Shown here: one piece after another, positions 46,492 to 56,829 of the stretch
Layout: each line of letters begins with the position of its first letter
Position numbering within the stretch: the stretch's first letter is position 1
Assembly (NCBI GenBank): GCA_000687695.1
Contig: JHWZ01000001.1
Location: forward strand, 248,001-312,000
Direction of reading: 5' to 3'
Length of the DNA: 64,000 nucleotides
Source of the DNA: Lachnospiraceae bacterium P6B14
Lineage (GTDB): Bacteria > Bacillota > Clostridia > Lachnospirales > Lachnospiraceae
Program-made: the position numbers and the translations under genes
The notes under the pieces: model-generated
Databases searched by the model: none
Told to the model about the DNA's origin: nothing
Seen by the model: only the letters and a program-made list of their open reading frames with translations

Positions 46492-46782
46492 CTATTTGGG
46501 AACATGCAGATGAAACTCAAAGTCATAATCCTCTACATGTATGTTTGTAGGGCGATTATTATCATCCACAACACGGATTCGTCCATTCAGGATTTCTCCG
46601 CCTTCATAAACCTTTCCTTTTGTGAACTGGTCTGAATCCACATGCGCTATGGCGTAATTCTTCAAGTCATTGGCATAAAGCGTCCCCGTGGAAGAATCAA
46701 ACCTCGCATCCTTAGATTCCTTCTTCACTCCCAGCTCAGCATTCAACTGATCCAGCAACTCCTTTTTCAGAGTTTCATCCAT
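46492..46782 (-). CDS. 96-aa protein of unknown function after atpC
   Basis: A small acidic soluble protein with a helical N-terminal third (MDETLKKELLDQLNAELGVK) and a beta-rich remainder ending HVEDYDFEFHLHVPK. It has no signal peptide or membrane segment. It follows atpC by 19 bp on the same strand and is probably part of the ATP synthase transcript. A good ribosome site (GGGAGGTG) lies upstream. I recognise no family. Confidence 0.6.
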   Translation of the reverse strand: MDETLKKELLDQLNAELGVKKESKDARFDSSTGTLYANDLKNYAIAHVDSDQFTKGKVYEGGEILNGRIRVVDDNNRPTNIHVEDYDFEFHLHVPK

Positions 46783-46801
46783 TTCTCACACCTCCCATAA
46801 T

Positions 46802-47215
46802 CTATTTTGTAAGATACTTATCTCTTCCTGACAATCTGGCCATCGCTCTGGCAAGCGATGATGCGGTTATATGATACTCGACCAGACTCTGCTTTTGCTG
46901 CAGCTTTTCTCTGGCGCGTTCTGCTGCAGCCTCGGCCCTGAACTTATCAATTTCCTCAGGCCTCTCTGCTGAATACACGATCACGTCGACTCGGTTTTTC
47001 TTGACCGTGAGCATACCGTCAGACACTATCGCGATATGCATCTGTCCGTCAGGAGTCCCAAAACGCATCGTACCTATCTCGGTCGTCGTAACCATCTGCT
47101 CATGATGCGCCTGAACAGCCATCTCTCCGTCTTCGACAGGAAATACCAGTATGGTCGCTTCGCCCTCGTAGAAAATACGATCGCAGGCTACTATTTTAAG
47201 ATAAAACGTATTCAT
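46802..47215 (-). CDS. atpC: ATP synthase epsilon subunit
   Basis: The 137-aa F1 epsilon subunit has an N-terminal beta sandwich (FPVEDGEMAVQAHHEQMVT) and a two-helix C-terminal tail (about 88-137). It couples gamma to the c-ring and can inhibit ATP hydrolysis. It is the last standard gene of the operon, 15 bp after atpD. Confidence 0.93.
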   Translation of the reverse strand: MNTFYLKIVACDRIFYEGEATILVFPVEDGEMAVQAHHEQMVTTTEIGTMRFGTPDGQMHIAIVSDGMLTVKKNRVDVIVYSAERPEEIDKFRAEAAAERAREKLQQKQSLVEYHITASSLARAMARLSGRDKYLTK

Positions 47216-47230
47216 CCGTTCTCATCCCTC

Positions 47231-48703
<1,473 letters not shown>

Positions 48704-49657
48704 CTAGGCGATGACCTTTTTCTTCTTTTTCTTTTTGAGAGCTTTCGCTCCGGCGATGACCTCCGTGATCTCCTGGGTGATCGCAGACTGTCTGGCGCGA
48801 TTAAACTGAATCGAAAGCTCACCGAGCATTTCTTTTGCGTTATCGGTTGCGGCCTGCATGGCCATCATCCGCGCATTCTCTTCACTTGCAGAGCCCTCAA
48901 CCAGCACTCCATAGATAAATCCCGTTAAATAATTGTACACAAGCTTATCAAGTACTTTGCGCGGATTCGGATATATGTTGTACCAGTCCTCAGCATCGCA
49001 CTCGATCTGTTCACGGGTTTTACCCCCATGCTCGCTCATCGCTTTTTCGATCAGCTCATCCTTCAAAAAGGTGTGTGTCTTCAACGGGAGCAGTCTCTCC
49101 TTACGCACCTCAGATTTCATGGTGTTTACCATGTGTGTGTAGATAACATATACTTCATCGAGCTCTTTGTTCTTATACATCTCAACTATATTCTCGGATA
49201 TCACCCGGGCCCTGTGCATAGTCGGATTAGTCGCGGAGAAGAGGAACTCACTCTCAACGTTGAAGCCTTCTGCAGCGAGCTCATGTCGTCCCACTTCACC
49301 TACCACAAACAATCTGTCATCCTGAGCAATGTGCAGTAATGCGTCTTTGATAACATTGTGGTTGTAGGCGCCTGCCATACCCTTGTCACCGACCACGATT
49401 ATGAATCCGCGCTTCGGCTCATGTGAATCCTCGAGTTCCTCGGCGCTGTTAAAGAAATAGCGGTCCTGCATATCCGGAAAGTGCAAAAGGATATTCAGAA
49501 TCTCTTCCTTCAGACCTTCGAAGTACGGCTCTGTATTTTCGAGCTTGCTTTTTGCCTTCCGAAGCTTCATCGATGAGATCATATACATGGCGTTTGTGAT
49601 CTTCATCGTGTCACGGATGGAGTTTATTCTGTTTTGAAGCTCTTTTGTGTTTGGCAT
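48704..49657 (-). CDS. atpG: ATP synthase gamma subunit
   Basis: The 317-aa rotary shaft subunit has the N-terminal helix IRDTMKITNAMYMISSMKLR and the C-terminal helix ENARMMAMQAATDNAKEML. It ends with an unusual run of lysines (KALKKKKKKKVIA). The length is slightly above the usual 285-290. The start shares one base with the stop of the delta-alpha gene (TGATG). Confidence 0.95.
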   Translation of the reverse strand: MPNTKELQNRINSIRDTMKITNAMYMISSMKLRKAKSKLENTEPYFEGLKEEILNILLHFPDMQDRYFFNSAEELEDSHEPKRGFIIVVGDKGMAGAYNHNVIKDALLHIAQDDRLFVVGEVGRHELAAEGFNVESEFLFSATNPTMHRARVISENIVEMYKNKELDEVYVIYTHMVNTMKSEVRKERLLPLKTHTFLKDELIEKAMSEHGGKTREQIECDAEDWYNIYPNPRKVLDKLVYNYLTGFIYGVLVEGSASEENARMMAMQAATDNAKEMLGELSIQFNRARQSAITQEITEVIAGAKALKKKKKKKVIA

Positions 49658-51735
49658 CAGGCTTCCTCCGCATCCTCTGCATAATCAGCAGTCTCTGTCT
49701 CTGCATCCTTTTCTTTGTTAATCTTTTCTTTATACTCTTCGCACTTATCTGCAATTCGTTTATTCAACTCATCCGGAAGGTCGAGATATGTCTCGAGCTC
49801 TGTGATGATATCAGTGCACTCCGCGTGGAAGAACTCGAGGAGTCCTTTTCTGAAATCAAGCACCTCCGTTACCGGAACATCGCTGAATACGTGCGCATTT
49901 GCCCCGACAAGGATGATAACCTGATCAGCCATGGAGAACGGATGTCCCAACGGCTGTTTCAAAAGCTCCATGAGCGCTCGTCCATGATCGAGCTGTTTCT
50001 TCGTAGCATCATCAAGATCTGACGAGAACTGCGTAAACACTTCCATCTCTCTATACTGCGCCAAGTCGATACGAACGCTTCCCGCCGCCTTTTTCATGGC
50101 CTTTCTCTGAGCCGCTCCGCCGACACGTGAAACCGACAAACCTACATTGACGGCAGGTCGCTGACCGGAGAAGAACAGCTGACTCTCCAGATAGATCTGA
50201 CCATCCGTGATAGAGATGACGTTCGTCGGAATATAGGCCGACACGTCTCCCGCCTGGGTCTCTATGATAGGCAATGCCGTGATCGATCCGCCTCCGGCCT
50301 CGGGAGACAGTCTCGCGGACCTCTCCAAAAGGCGCGAATGAAGGTAGAACACGTCTCCGGGATAAGCCTCGCGTCCCGGCGAACGCTCCAAAAGAAGCGA
50401 AATCGCACGATAAGCGACAGCGTGCTTGGACAGATCATCATATACTATCAAAACATCCTTACCCTGATACATGAAATACTCAGCCAAAGCTGTACCCGAA
50501 TAAGGCGCGATATATTGAAGCGGAGCAGGGTCAGATGCCGTGGCGCTCACAACTATGGTGTAGTCCATCGCTCCGGCGTTCTTCAATGTCCCTACCAGCT
50601 TTGCAACTGTCGATGCTTTCTGCCCAACGGCAACATAAATACATATGGTATCTTTGCCCTTTTGATTTAGGATCGTATCCATGGCTATGGATGTTTTTCC
50701 GGTCTGGCGATCTCCGATGATCAACTCTCGCTGACCACGACCGATCGGGAACATCGAATCAATGGAAAGAATACCCGTCTCCATCGGGACGGACACACTC
50801 TTACGATCGACGATACCCGGCGCATTCATCTCGATGGGGCGATAGCTGTCTGTGGCGATCTCTGCTCCACCGTCCAATGGAGCCCCGAGTGCATCCACAA
50901 CTCTTCCCAAATACTCGTCACCTACGGGGATTCCGGCCATTTTGCCAGTACGAACCACTCTCGATCCTTCATGTATATCCGTATCTCTACCAAAGAGGAT
51001 GACGCCAATCTCATCACGACGCACATCCTGAACCATTCCTTTTACTCCACAATCGAAGATAACAATCTCTCCGTAGTTTGCGTGGTCAATACCGTCGACA
51101 TTGACGATACCGTCGCCGACCCAGTTCGCTACACCGATTTCCTTATCGGCCGCGGTGAGTTCGAACTCCTCGATAGTCGAACGAAGAATAGAGATGATAC
51201 CGTCTTCCGAATATGTGGTCTGGGACGCAACAGCACTACTCAATCTCTCCTCAAGCTGTTTGATGCGTCCGGCCTGTGACCAGTCATACTCCTTTGATCC
51301 GACGCGGATGATGAAACCGCTTTTAAGCGATGCGTCCTGTTTGAGCTCAAGCTCCATATCAGGATTTCCGCACTCACGACCCAAAAAATCTCTTATCTTT
51401 ACGAGCTGCTCATCCGTAGGCTCAGTCACATATACGAGCTCGGCAGAAGAAGCTTTCTCCTTCGGGCTCTTTTGCATCTGCTGATACTCTTCACGGATAC
51501 TGTCAAATGATCCGAAGTCAGAGTTATCGCAGAGCAACTTTAAGAAGTTTCTGATGCCACCCGGAAAAATCCTCTCGATCACGACGTGCTTTACGTCAAT
51601 AGGGACTGCCGGATCCGACAGCTCTTCCCTTACCGCGGGTACGGCATCGAGAATATCTTTGGTCTGTGCGACCATTTCTCTGGCGTCAGGGATCTTCATC
51701 AACTCTGACGCATATTCAATCGTCTGTTGTGTCAT
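49657..51735 (-). CDS. atpHA: Fused ATP synthase delta-alpha subunit
   Basis: A single 692-aa frame. Residues 1-170 match the delta subunit (OSCP): helical N-terminal domain, then the C-terminal sheet with [19 protein letters not shown]. From about 178 the alpha subunit begins ([14 protein letters not shown], then [12 protein letters not shown]). Alpha motifs are the P-loop [25 protein letters not shown], and [15 protein letters not shown]. There is no stop or ribosome site at the join. The C terminus has an extra acidic tail (about 670-692). It overlaps atpF by ATGA. Confidence 0.95.
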   Translation of the reverse strand: MTQQTIEYASELMKIPDAREMVAQTKDILDAVPAVREELSDPAVPIDVKHVVIERIFPGGIRNFLKLLCDNSDFGSFDSIREEYQQMQKSPKEKASSAELVYVTEPTDEQLVKIRDFLGRECGNPDMELELKQDASLKSGFIIRVGSKEYDWSQAGRIKQLEERLSSAVASQTTYSEDGIISILRSTIEEFELTAADKEIGVANWVGDGIVNVDGIDHANYGEIVIFDCGVKGMVQDVRRDEIGVILFGRDTDIHEGSRVVRTGKMAGIPVGDEYLGRVVDALGAPLDGGAEIATDSYRPIEMNAPGIVDRKSVSVPMETGILSIDSMFPIGRGQRELIIGDRQTGKTSIAMDTILNQKGKDTICIYVAVGQKASTVAKLVGTLKNAGAMDYTIVVSATASDPAPLQYIAPYSGTALAEYFMYQGKDVLIVYDDLSKHAVAYRAISLLLERSPGREAYPGDVFYLHSRLLERSARLSPEAGGGSITALPIIETQAGDVSAYIPTNVISITDGQIYLESQLFFSGQRPAVNVGLSVSRVGGAAQRKAMKKAAGSVRIDLAQYREMEVFTQFSSDLDDATKKQLDHGRALMELLKQPLGHPFSMADQVIILVGANAHVFSDVPVTEVLDFRKGLLEFFHAECTDIITELETYLDLPDELNKRIADKCEEYKEKINKEKDAETETADYAEDAEEA

Positions 51736-52220
51736 GAATTATCCCCCGCTTTTTTTGATAAAAACTCATCGTATAAAGAGCGATCAAAATCAGCGCCTTC
51801 GGCCGTACCTGCCACCTTGCCGGCAGCCTCCACAACCATATCGGCGATCTCTTCTTCCGCACTCTTAAGTATCTTCTTTCTCTGATTTTCGGCTTCCGTC
51901 TGCGCACGCGCAGTTATATCCTTCGCCTGCGCTTCCGCATGCCCGATAATACGCTGGTACTCGTCATCAGCCTTTTTCCTGGCCTCATCGAGCGTTTCCT
52001 TTCGATGCTGATCTATCTCAGCCAAGGATGCATCATACTGCTCCTTCGCCGCATCAGCCTCAGCCTGCTTTTGTTTTGCACCATCATACTCGCGATCGGC
52101 CTCAGCCTGTCTTTCGTCGAGTATCTTCCTGACAGGTTTAAAAAGGACAAGCCACAGCCCGCCGAACAGCAAAAGGATATTTATAACGGTGAAAATCAGA
52201 TTGAAATCAATCCGTAGCAT
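51732..52220 (-). CDS. atpF: ATP synthase subunit b
   Basis: The 162-aa stator subunit has one N-terminal membrane helix ([20 protein letters not shown]) and a long Ala/Glu/Lys-rich helix that dimerises and contacts delta. It overlaps the delta-alpha gene by 4 bp. A good ribosome site (AGGAGG) precedes the ATG. Confidence 0.95.
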   Translation of the reverse strand: MLRIDFNLIFTVINILLLFGGLWLVLFKPVRKILDERQAEADREYDGAKQKQAEADAAKEQYDASLAEIDQHRKETLDEARKKADDEYQRIIGHAEAQAKDITARAQTEAENQRKKILKSAEEEIADMVVEAAGKVAGTAEGADFDRSLYDEFLSKKAGDNS

Positions 52221-52234
52221 ATATTTCCTCCTGC

Positions 52235-52459
52235 TTATTTACCTAACATCATGATTATCAACAGGGCGATGACAAAACAGTAGATGGCTGTCGCCTCTGC
52301 AAGCGCACAACCAAGGATCAGGTTTTTCATGATCTTTGAGTCAGCCTCAGGCTGTCTTGCCACTGCCTCAACCGCCTTTGATGTAGCGATACCGATTCCG
52401 ATTCCCGCTCCTATCGCTCCGAAAACCGCCAATGCTGCTCCGATTGCAATTGCTCCCAT
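52235..52459 (-). CDS. atpE: ATP synthase c subunit
   Basis: The 74-aa hairpin subunit has the RQPE loop (35-38) and ion-binding Glu55 in ALAEATAIY. The position matching the Na+ ligand Gln32 of Ilyobacter is Ile22 in GIGIGIATSK. The Ser66 position is Ala56. Both differences favour proton rather than sodium coupling. GGAGG precedes the ATG. Confidence 0.95.
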   Translation of the reverse strand: MGAIAIGAALAVFGAIGAGIGIGIATSKAVEAVARQPEADSKIMKNLILGCALAEATAIYCFVIALLIIMMLGK

Positions 52460-52498
52460 AATTTAGTTACCTCCGTTTTTTGTTATGTTTACGTGATA

Positions 52499-53272
52499 TC
52501 ACGCTACACTTTCCTGTTTCTCATCCTGCAGTTTCAGGATCTTTTTGCCGCGCCTCTTTTTCTTTTTCCCGTTCTCTTCTTCCTCCTCTTCGATCTCCTC
52601 CTTAATATAGAGCGAGGTCAGGAATACAAAGACATATGCCTGAAGTATACCGTCGAACAGATCGAAGTAGATGCTGAAGATCGCAGGCGCTACCACCGGC
52701 GCTACCGCTTCCAAAAGCTTCATGATGACGAACGCACCAAGCACATTACCAAACAGTCGCATACACAGCGAAAGCGGTCTCGTCACCAGATCAAGAATGT
52801 TGAACGGTGTGACCATACCTATCGGCTGTGTAAATCCTTTCAGCCACCCTTTGAATCCAAGATAGTGAATACCCGCTGCCTGAACTAAAATGATACTCAT
52901 CAGCGCCAGCGCTATGGTGACATTCAGATCTTTGGTCGGCGACTTGAATCCAAATATACCGCATATATTCGCCAGGGTGATATACATAAGAATGGTCGTG
53001 AGATACGGCGTCAATGCCTTCCCCTTCTCACCGACCATGCTCCCCGTGAGGTTTTGCAGCTTTACGACGATTGTCTCGATCACCGCCTGCCGCCTTGAAA
53101 TGTTCCTCACACGAAGATTCCTCGTCATGATGAAGCAGAAGATCAGCATGACCGCCATGATTATCCAGGTCACAACGACCGATTCCGCAACAGGAATGCC
53201 GTCACCGATCGGTATCGTAAAGACCGTTTCACACTCAAGCTCTTCGACCAGCTTTTCTGCTAATCCTTCCAA
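52499..53272 (-). CDS. atpB: ATP synthase subunit a
   Basis: The 257-aa stator channel subunit has the essential Arg in LSLCMRLFGNVLGAF and the family stretch TPFNILDLVTRPLSL. It starts with TTG, supported by AAAGGGGTGA 5-7 nt upstream. It heads the operon order B-E-F-HA-G-D-C. The C terminus is charged (EEEEENGKKKKRRGKK), longer than usual. Confidence 0.94.
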   Translation of the reverse strand: MEGLAEKLVEELECETVFTIPIGDGIPVAESVVVTWIIMAVMLIFCFIMTRNLRVRNISRRQAVIETIVVKLQNLTGSMVGEKGKALTPYLTTILMYITLANICGIFGFKSPTKDLNVTIALALMSIILVQAAGIHYLGFKGWLKGFTQPIGMVTPFNILDLVTRPLSLCMRLFGNVLGAFVIMKLLEAVAPVVAPAIFSIYFDLFDGILQAYVFVFLTSLYIKEEIEEEEEENGKKKKRRGKKILKLQDEKQESVA

Positions 53273-53312
53273 GTCATCACCCCTTTCTTTCCATAAGATG
53301 ATCCACTACTAT

Positions 53313-53341
53313 ATTCTATAACATTTTCGCTCGACTTTCAA
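53313..53341 (-). promoter_or_regulatory. ATP synthase operon promoter
   Basis: On the minus strand TTGAAA (53336-53341) and TAGAAT (53313-53318) are 17 bp apart, about 35 nt before atpB. Confidence 0.72.
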
Positions 53342-53406
53342 GGTGTATTTCAGAAAAATGCCCCGCTCGCACACTCTATCCGACTACGACTATCCACAGT
53401 TTTCCC

Positions 53407-53435
53407 TTGACACTCTTATGCTTTCCTGATAAAAT
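53407..53435 (+). promoter_or_regulatory. Promoter of the hydrolase-acetyltransferase fusion gene
   Basis: A perfect TTGACA (53407-53412) and TAAAAT (53430-53435) are 17 bp apart, with TAGGAGGG before the ATG. Confidence 0.8.
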
Positions 53436-53462
53436 GTAGTACACTTTGATGTTAGGAGGGAT

Positions 53463-54644
53463 ATGATGAAAAAGGGATTGCTTATACTACTTCCGGGCAT
53501 TCGTTATAGCGTTGATTGTCCGCTGCTATACTACACAAGAATTGCGTATAGCTACGCAGGCTACGAAGTAATACCTGTAGATGATTATGGCGTAAAAGAA
53601 ACCGATGATCTCGATGCCTTCGCGGATAAAGCCGCAAAGAATCTCGTAAAACGCCTTTCTGACGTCGATTTTAAAGACTACGAACAGGTTATTTTTGCAG
53701 AAAAATCCGTCGGGACCGTAATCGGAATGATGCTCGAGGACATGCTCAAGCTTGATAATATTACACATATCCTCTACACACCTCTCGAAGCTATCTACGC
53801 ATACTTAAATACTGACAGGTCTATCGCCGGTGTTGCCTGCGGTACAGATGACAAGCACATTGAGGTCAAAGCTCTGCGTGCCGCCTGCAAAAAACTCCAG
53901 CTTCCACTGGTTGAGATCAAGAATACAGGTCACCGTCTTGAGGGCGGAAAGGATGTGACCAAGGATATCAGCGCGATCGCTCAGGTTATCGCTACGATCG
54001 GCGAACCGTCTGCCGCAGAAAAGCTCTGGAAAAAGAAGGCTGACGAAAAGGCCGCAGCCGAGAAAAAAGCCGCCGAGGAGAAGGCTGCAAAGGAGAAGGC
54101 CGAAAAAGAAAAAGCTGCAAAGGAGGCAGCCGAAAAAGAAGCTGCCGAGAAAAAAGCTGCCAGAGAAGCCGCCAAAAAGGCCGGAAAGATAGTCGCTGCT
54201 GAACCAAAATGTGTCCGCAAGCTGAAAACAGGCACCAAGGAGTCAGATAAGCTCATAGAGGAGATGATGGAGATTTGGCTCCAGAGTAACGTCGCTGAAC
54301 AAAGTTTTATCCCCAAAAAATATTGGAGCAAAAACTACAAGGAAGTCCTGCGCGTGATGAGCATCGCCTCCGTATATATATATGAAGAGGATGGTCAGAT
54401 CCTGGGATTCGCAGGATCCATGGAAGAAGCCATGGTTGCCATCACAGTCATTGACGGCGAAAGAGGACGCGGCATCGGCTCGCTTCTTCTTGACAAAATG
54501 AAAGACGAGATGGGCATACTCGAAGCATCCGTCTACACCAAAAATAAAAACGCCATGAAGTTCTTCCAGAAAAATGAATTCAAAGCGAAGGACATCCAGG
54601 TAGAGGAGTCCACAGGCGAAGAGATCGTCCTTTTATCCTGGTAA
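53463..54644 (+). CDS. Fusion of alpha/beta-hydrolase-like and GNAT acetyltransferase domains
   Basis: The 393-aa protein has an N-terminal alpha/beta-hydrolase-like domain (about 1-180). A possible nucleophile Ser lies in FAEKSVGTVIG (about 82) and a His in KNTGHRLEGG (about 160). A Lys/Ala/Glu-rich helix follows (about 183-245, KEKAAKEAAEKEAAEKKAAR), with strong coiled-coil character. The C-terminal GNAT domain (about 250-393) has the acetyl-CoA loop in GERGRGIGSLLLD and NKNAMKFFQKNEF. Substrates are unknown. Two adjacent ATGs could serve as start. It may be co-transcribed with the next gene. Confidence 0.82.
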   Translation: MMKKGLLILLPGIRYSVDCPLLYYTRIAYSYAGYEVIPVDDYGVKETDDLDAFADKAAKNLVKRLSDVDFKDYEQVIFAEKSVGTVIGMMLEDMLKLDNITHILYTPLEAIYAYLNTDRSIAGVACGTDDKHIEVKALRAACKKLQLPLVEIKNTGHRLEGGKDVTKDISAIAQVIATIGEPSAAEKLWKKKADEKAAAEKKAAEEKAAKEKAEKEKAAKEAAEKEAAEKKAAREAAKKAGKIVAAEPKCVRKLKTGTKESDKLIEEMMEIWLQSNVAEQSFIPKKYWSKNYKEVLRVMSIASVYIYEEDGQILGFAGSMEEAMVAITVIDGERGRGIGSLLLDKMKDEMGILEASVYTKNKNAMKFFQKNEFKAKDIQVEESTGEEIVLLSW

Positions 54645-54711
54645 ATCAAAACGGCGATATCCGCCTACCATAAAGGCGGTTCGCATATATCCATAAGGAG
54701 AGTATTGTAAA

Positions 54712-55797
54712 ATGAAAGAGTTTTTGAAGAAGAAAGACATCGAGATCTCACTCAAGCGTTATGGTATCGACGCTCTCGGTGCGATGGCACAGGGACTTTT
54801 CTGTTCCCTGCTGATCGGTACCATCATTGATACCATAGGAACGCAGTTTGACATCGGGTTCCTGACAATGACAGTAGCTACCATCAAGGATGTCCCGTAC
54901 ACAGTAGGCGGACTCGCAGCTGCGATGAGCGGCCCCGCAATGGCTGTTGCCATCGGACACGCATTGAAATGCCCACCGCTTGTACTGTTCTCACTTATCA
55001 CGGCAGGCTTTGCCTCAAATGCACTTGGTGGTGCAGGAGGACCTCTCGCTGTACTTTTTGTAGCAATAATCACAGCAGAGATCGGAAAGCTCATATCCAA
55101 GGAGACCAAGCTTGATATCCTGGTTACTCCATTAGTTACCGTAGGAGTCGGCATCGGCCTTTCAGCACTGATCGCTCCGCCTCTCGGAAGCGCCGCTATG
55201 TGGGTCGGTGACCTCGTAATGTGGGCAACAGAGCTCCAGCCGTTCCTGATGGGAATCCTGGTATCCGTTATTATCGGTATCGCTCTTACACTTCCTATTT
55301 CCTCAGCTGCCATTTGTGCAGCCTTGGGACTTACCGGACTCGCCGGAGGAGCCGCAGTAGCAGGCTGCTCGGCGCAGATGATAGGCTTTGCAGTTATGTC
55401 ATTTAAAGAAAATAAATGGGGCGGACTCATCTCACAGGGTGTGGGAACATCGATGCTTCAGATGCCTAACATCGTAAAAAATCCACGCATCTGGATAGCT
55501 CCGATCCTCACATCGGCCATCACCGGACCGCTTGCAACATGCCTTTTCGGTATGCAAATGAACGGTGCTGCAGTATCCTCAGGAATGGGAACATGCGGTT
55601 TCGTCGGACAGATTGGTGTATATTCAGGCTGGGTTAAGGACGTCGCAGAAGGAACAAAGGACGCCATTACAGCGATGGATTGGATCGGACTTTTTGCTAT
55701 ATGCATTGTCCTTCCTGCGATACTCACACCGCTGTTTCATATGATCGTCAAGAAACTCGGATGGGCAAAGGACGGAGATCTGAAGCTTCCAGAATGA
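54712..55797 (+). CDS. PfoR-like PTS EIIC-type membrane protein
   Basis: The 361-aa protein has about ten membrane helices and Gly-rich loops (GGLAAAMSGPAMAVAIGHAL, GGAGGPLAVLF, MQMNGAAVSSGMGTCGFVGQ). This matches the PfoR/EIIC_2 family, which resembles phosphotransferase permeases but lacks EIIA/EIIB partners. PfoR was first described as a toxin regulator in Clostridium, though a transport role is equally possible. AAGGAG precedes the ATG. The stop lies 3 nt before a long palindrome. Confidence 0.85.
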   Translation: MKEFLKKKDIEISLKRYGIDALGAMAQGLFCSLLIGTIIDTIGTQFDIGFLTMTVATIKDVPYTVGGLAAAMSGPAMAVAIGHALKCPPLVLFSLITAGFASNALGGAGGPLAVLFVAIITAEIGKLISKETKLDILVTPLVTVGVGIGLSALIAPPLGSAAMWVGDLVMWATELQPFLMGILVSVIIGIALTLPISSAAICAALGLTGLAGGAAVAGCSAQMIGFAVMSFKENKWGGLISQGVGTSMLQMPNIVKNPRIWIAPILTSAITGPLATCLFGMQMNGAAVSSGMGTCGFVGQIGVYSGWVKDVAEGTKDAITAMDWIGLFAICIVLPAILTPLFHMIVKKLGWAKDGDLKLPE

Positions 55798-55800
55798 GCA

Positions 55801-55930
55801 ACGCAACGAGGTGCTACATCGGCTCGGACTGCAAGCAGCCCTCGCGATTTAGCAGTCGTTAAGCAATAAAAAATATCCCGCATCGAGTACACTCGTGCGG
55901 GATATTTTATTATTACTTACCTCGTTGCGT
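55801..55930. repeat. Palindrome filling the gap between two convergent genes
   Basis: ACGCAACGAGGT (55801-55812) pairs perfectly with ACCTCGTTGCGT (55919-55930). The left arm starts 3 nt after the PfoR-like stop and the right arm touches the permease stop. Between them are a GACTGC/GCAGTC pairing (about 55826-55857) and a strong terminator hairpin. Confidence 0.8.
55868..55908. terminator. Bidirectional terminator inside the palindrome
   Basis: AAAATATCCCGC and GCGGGATATTTT, extended by TCGAG/CTCG around a TACA loop, form a long stem with A- and T-tracts on the two sides. It serves both convergent genes. Confidence 0.9.
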
Positions 55931-56823
55931 CATCCCTTGACTGATCCCAGGGCGATACCTCGGATAATGTACTTCGACAGACACAGGTATACGACGATCA
56001 GCGGCATGATAGCCAAACCAAGCACCATATACACCTTACCAAGGTCGAAGTTGTCGTTACCGGACGCATTCAGCGCGGCGACGACCAGCGGCAGGGTCGC
56101 AGTCTTCGATGTATTCTGCATCAACAACTGTGGAAGGAAGTAGTTATTCCACGATGCGACGAACGAGAAGATCATCTGCACTGCGATAGCAGGTTTCAGT
56201 ATCGGTAGGACAACGAAGTTAAATATGTAGAACTCATGTCCACCATCGATACGACCGGCCTCGACGATCTCAAGCGGAAGTGCACTCTCCATATACTGAT
56301 GAATGAAGAAGAACACACCCGGAGCAGCGATAGCCGGGAAGATCAGAGCAGGGAACGCGTTGTCGTTCTCGAAGCCCCAACCCTTTACCATCTGAACGTA
56401 ACCAAGAGCGGATACCTGAGTCGGTACCATCAGGACGATCATGATGAATGTGTAAGCAACTTTTTTAAGTTTGAAATCATATGCGTACAGACCATACGCT
56501 GTCAGCGATGATACGTATACGTTGATGATACAGGTAACGGCACCGATAAGAAGTGAGTTACCCATCGCACGAACAACGGCTACGTTGTTATCGTTGATGA
56601 TCCTGGTAAAGTTCCTGATAAAGGATCCGCCCGGGATCAGGCTGAACGCCTGGCTCAGCTCAGCATGGTTCTTTGTCATGTTGATCAGCAGTGTTAAAAA
56701 CGGAAAGACACACAGCAGACACATGGCAATAAGTATAATGTAAGATATAATACGGCGGATAATGAGGAAGACGTGACCTCTTTTCTCCTCCGCTGTAAGA
56801 TTGGAATTGAAATCTTCAGTCAT
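55930..56823 (-). CDS. Carbohydrate ABC transporter permease, MalG type
   Basis: The 297-aa permease has six membrane helices and the coupling EAA loop in EIVEAGRIDGGHEFYIFN. Together with the MalF-type permease and binding protein upstream, it forms a CUT1 sugar importer. No ATPase gene is present, so a shared MsmK-like ATPase elsewhere is likely. GGGGGTG precedes the ATG. Confidence 0.94.
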   Translation of the reverse strand: MTEDFNSNLTAEEKRGHVFLIIRRIISYIILIAMCLLCVFPFLTLLINMTKNHAELSQAFSLIPGGSFIRNFTRIINDNNVAVVRAMGNSLLIGAVTCIINVYVSSLTAYGLYAYDFKLKKVAYTFIMIVLMVPTQVSALGYVQMVKGWGFENDNAFPALIFPAIAAPGVFFFIHQYMESALPLEIVEAGRIDGGHEFYIFNFVVLPILKPAIAVQMIFSFVASWNNYFLPQLLMQNTSKTATLPLVVAALNASGNDNFDLGKVYMVLGLAIMPLIVVYLCLSKYIIRGIALGSVKG

Positions 56824-56829
56824 TCTTCA

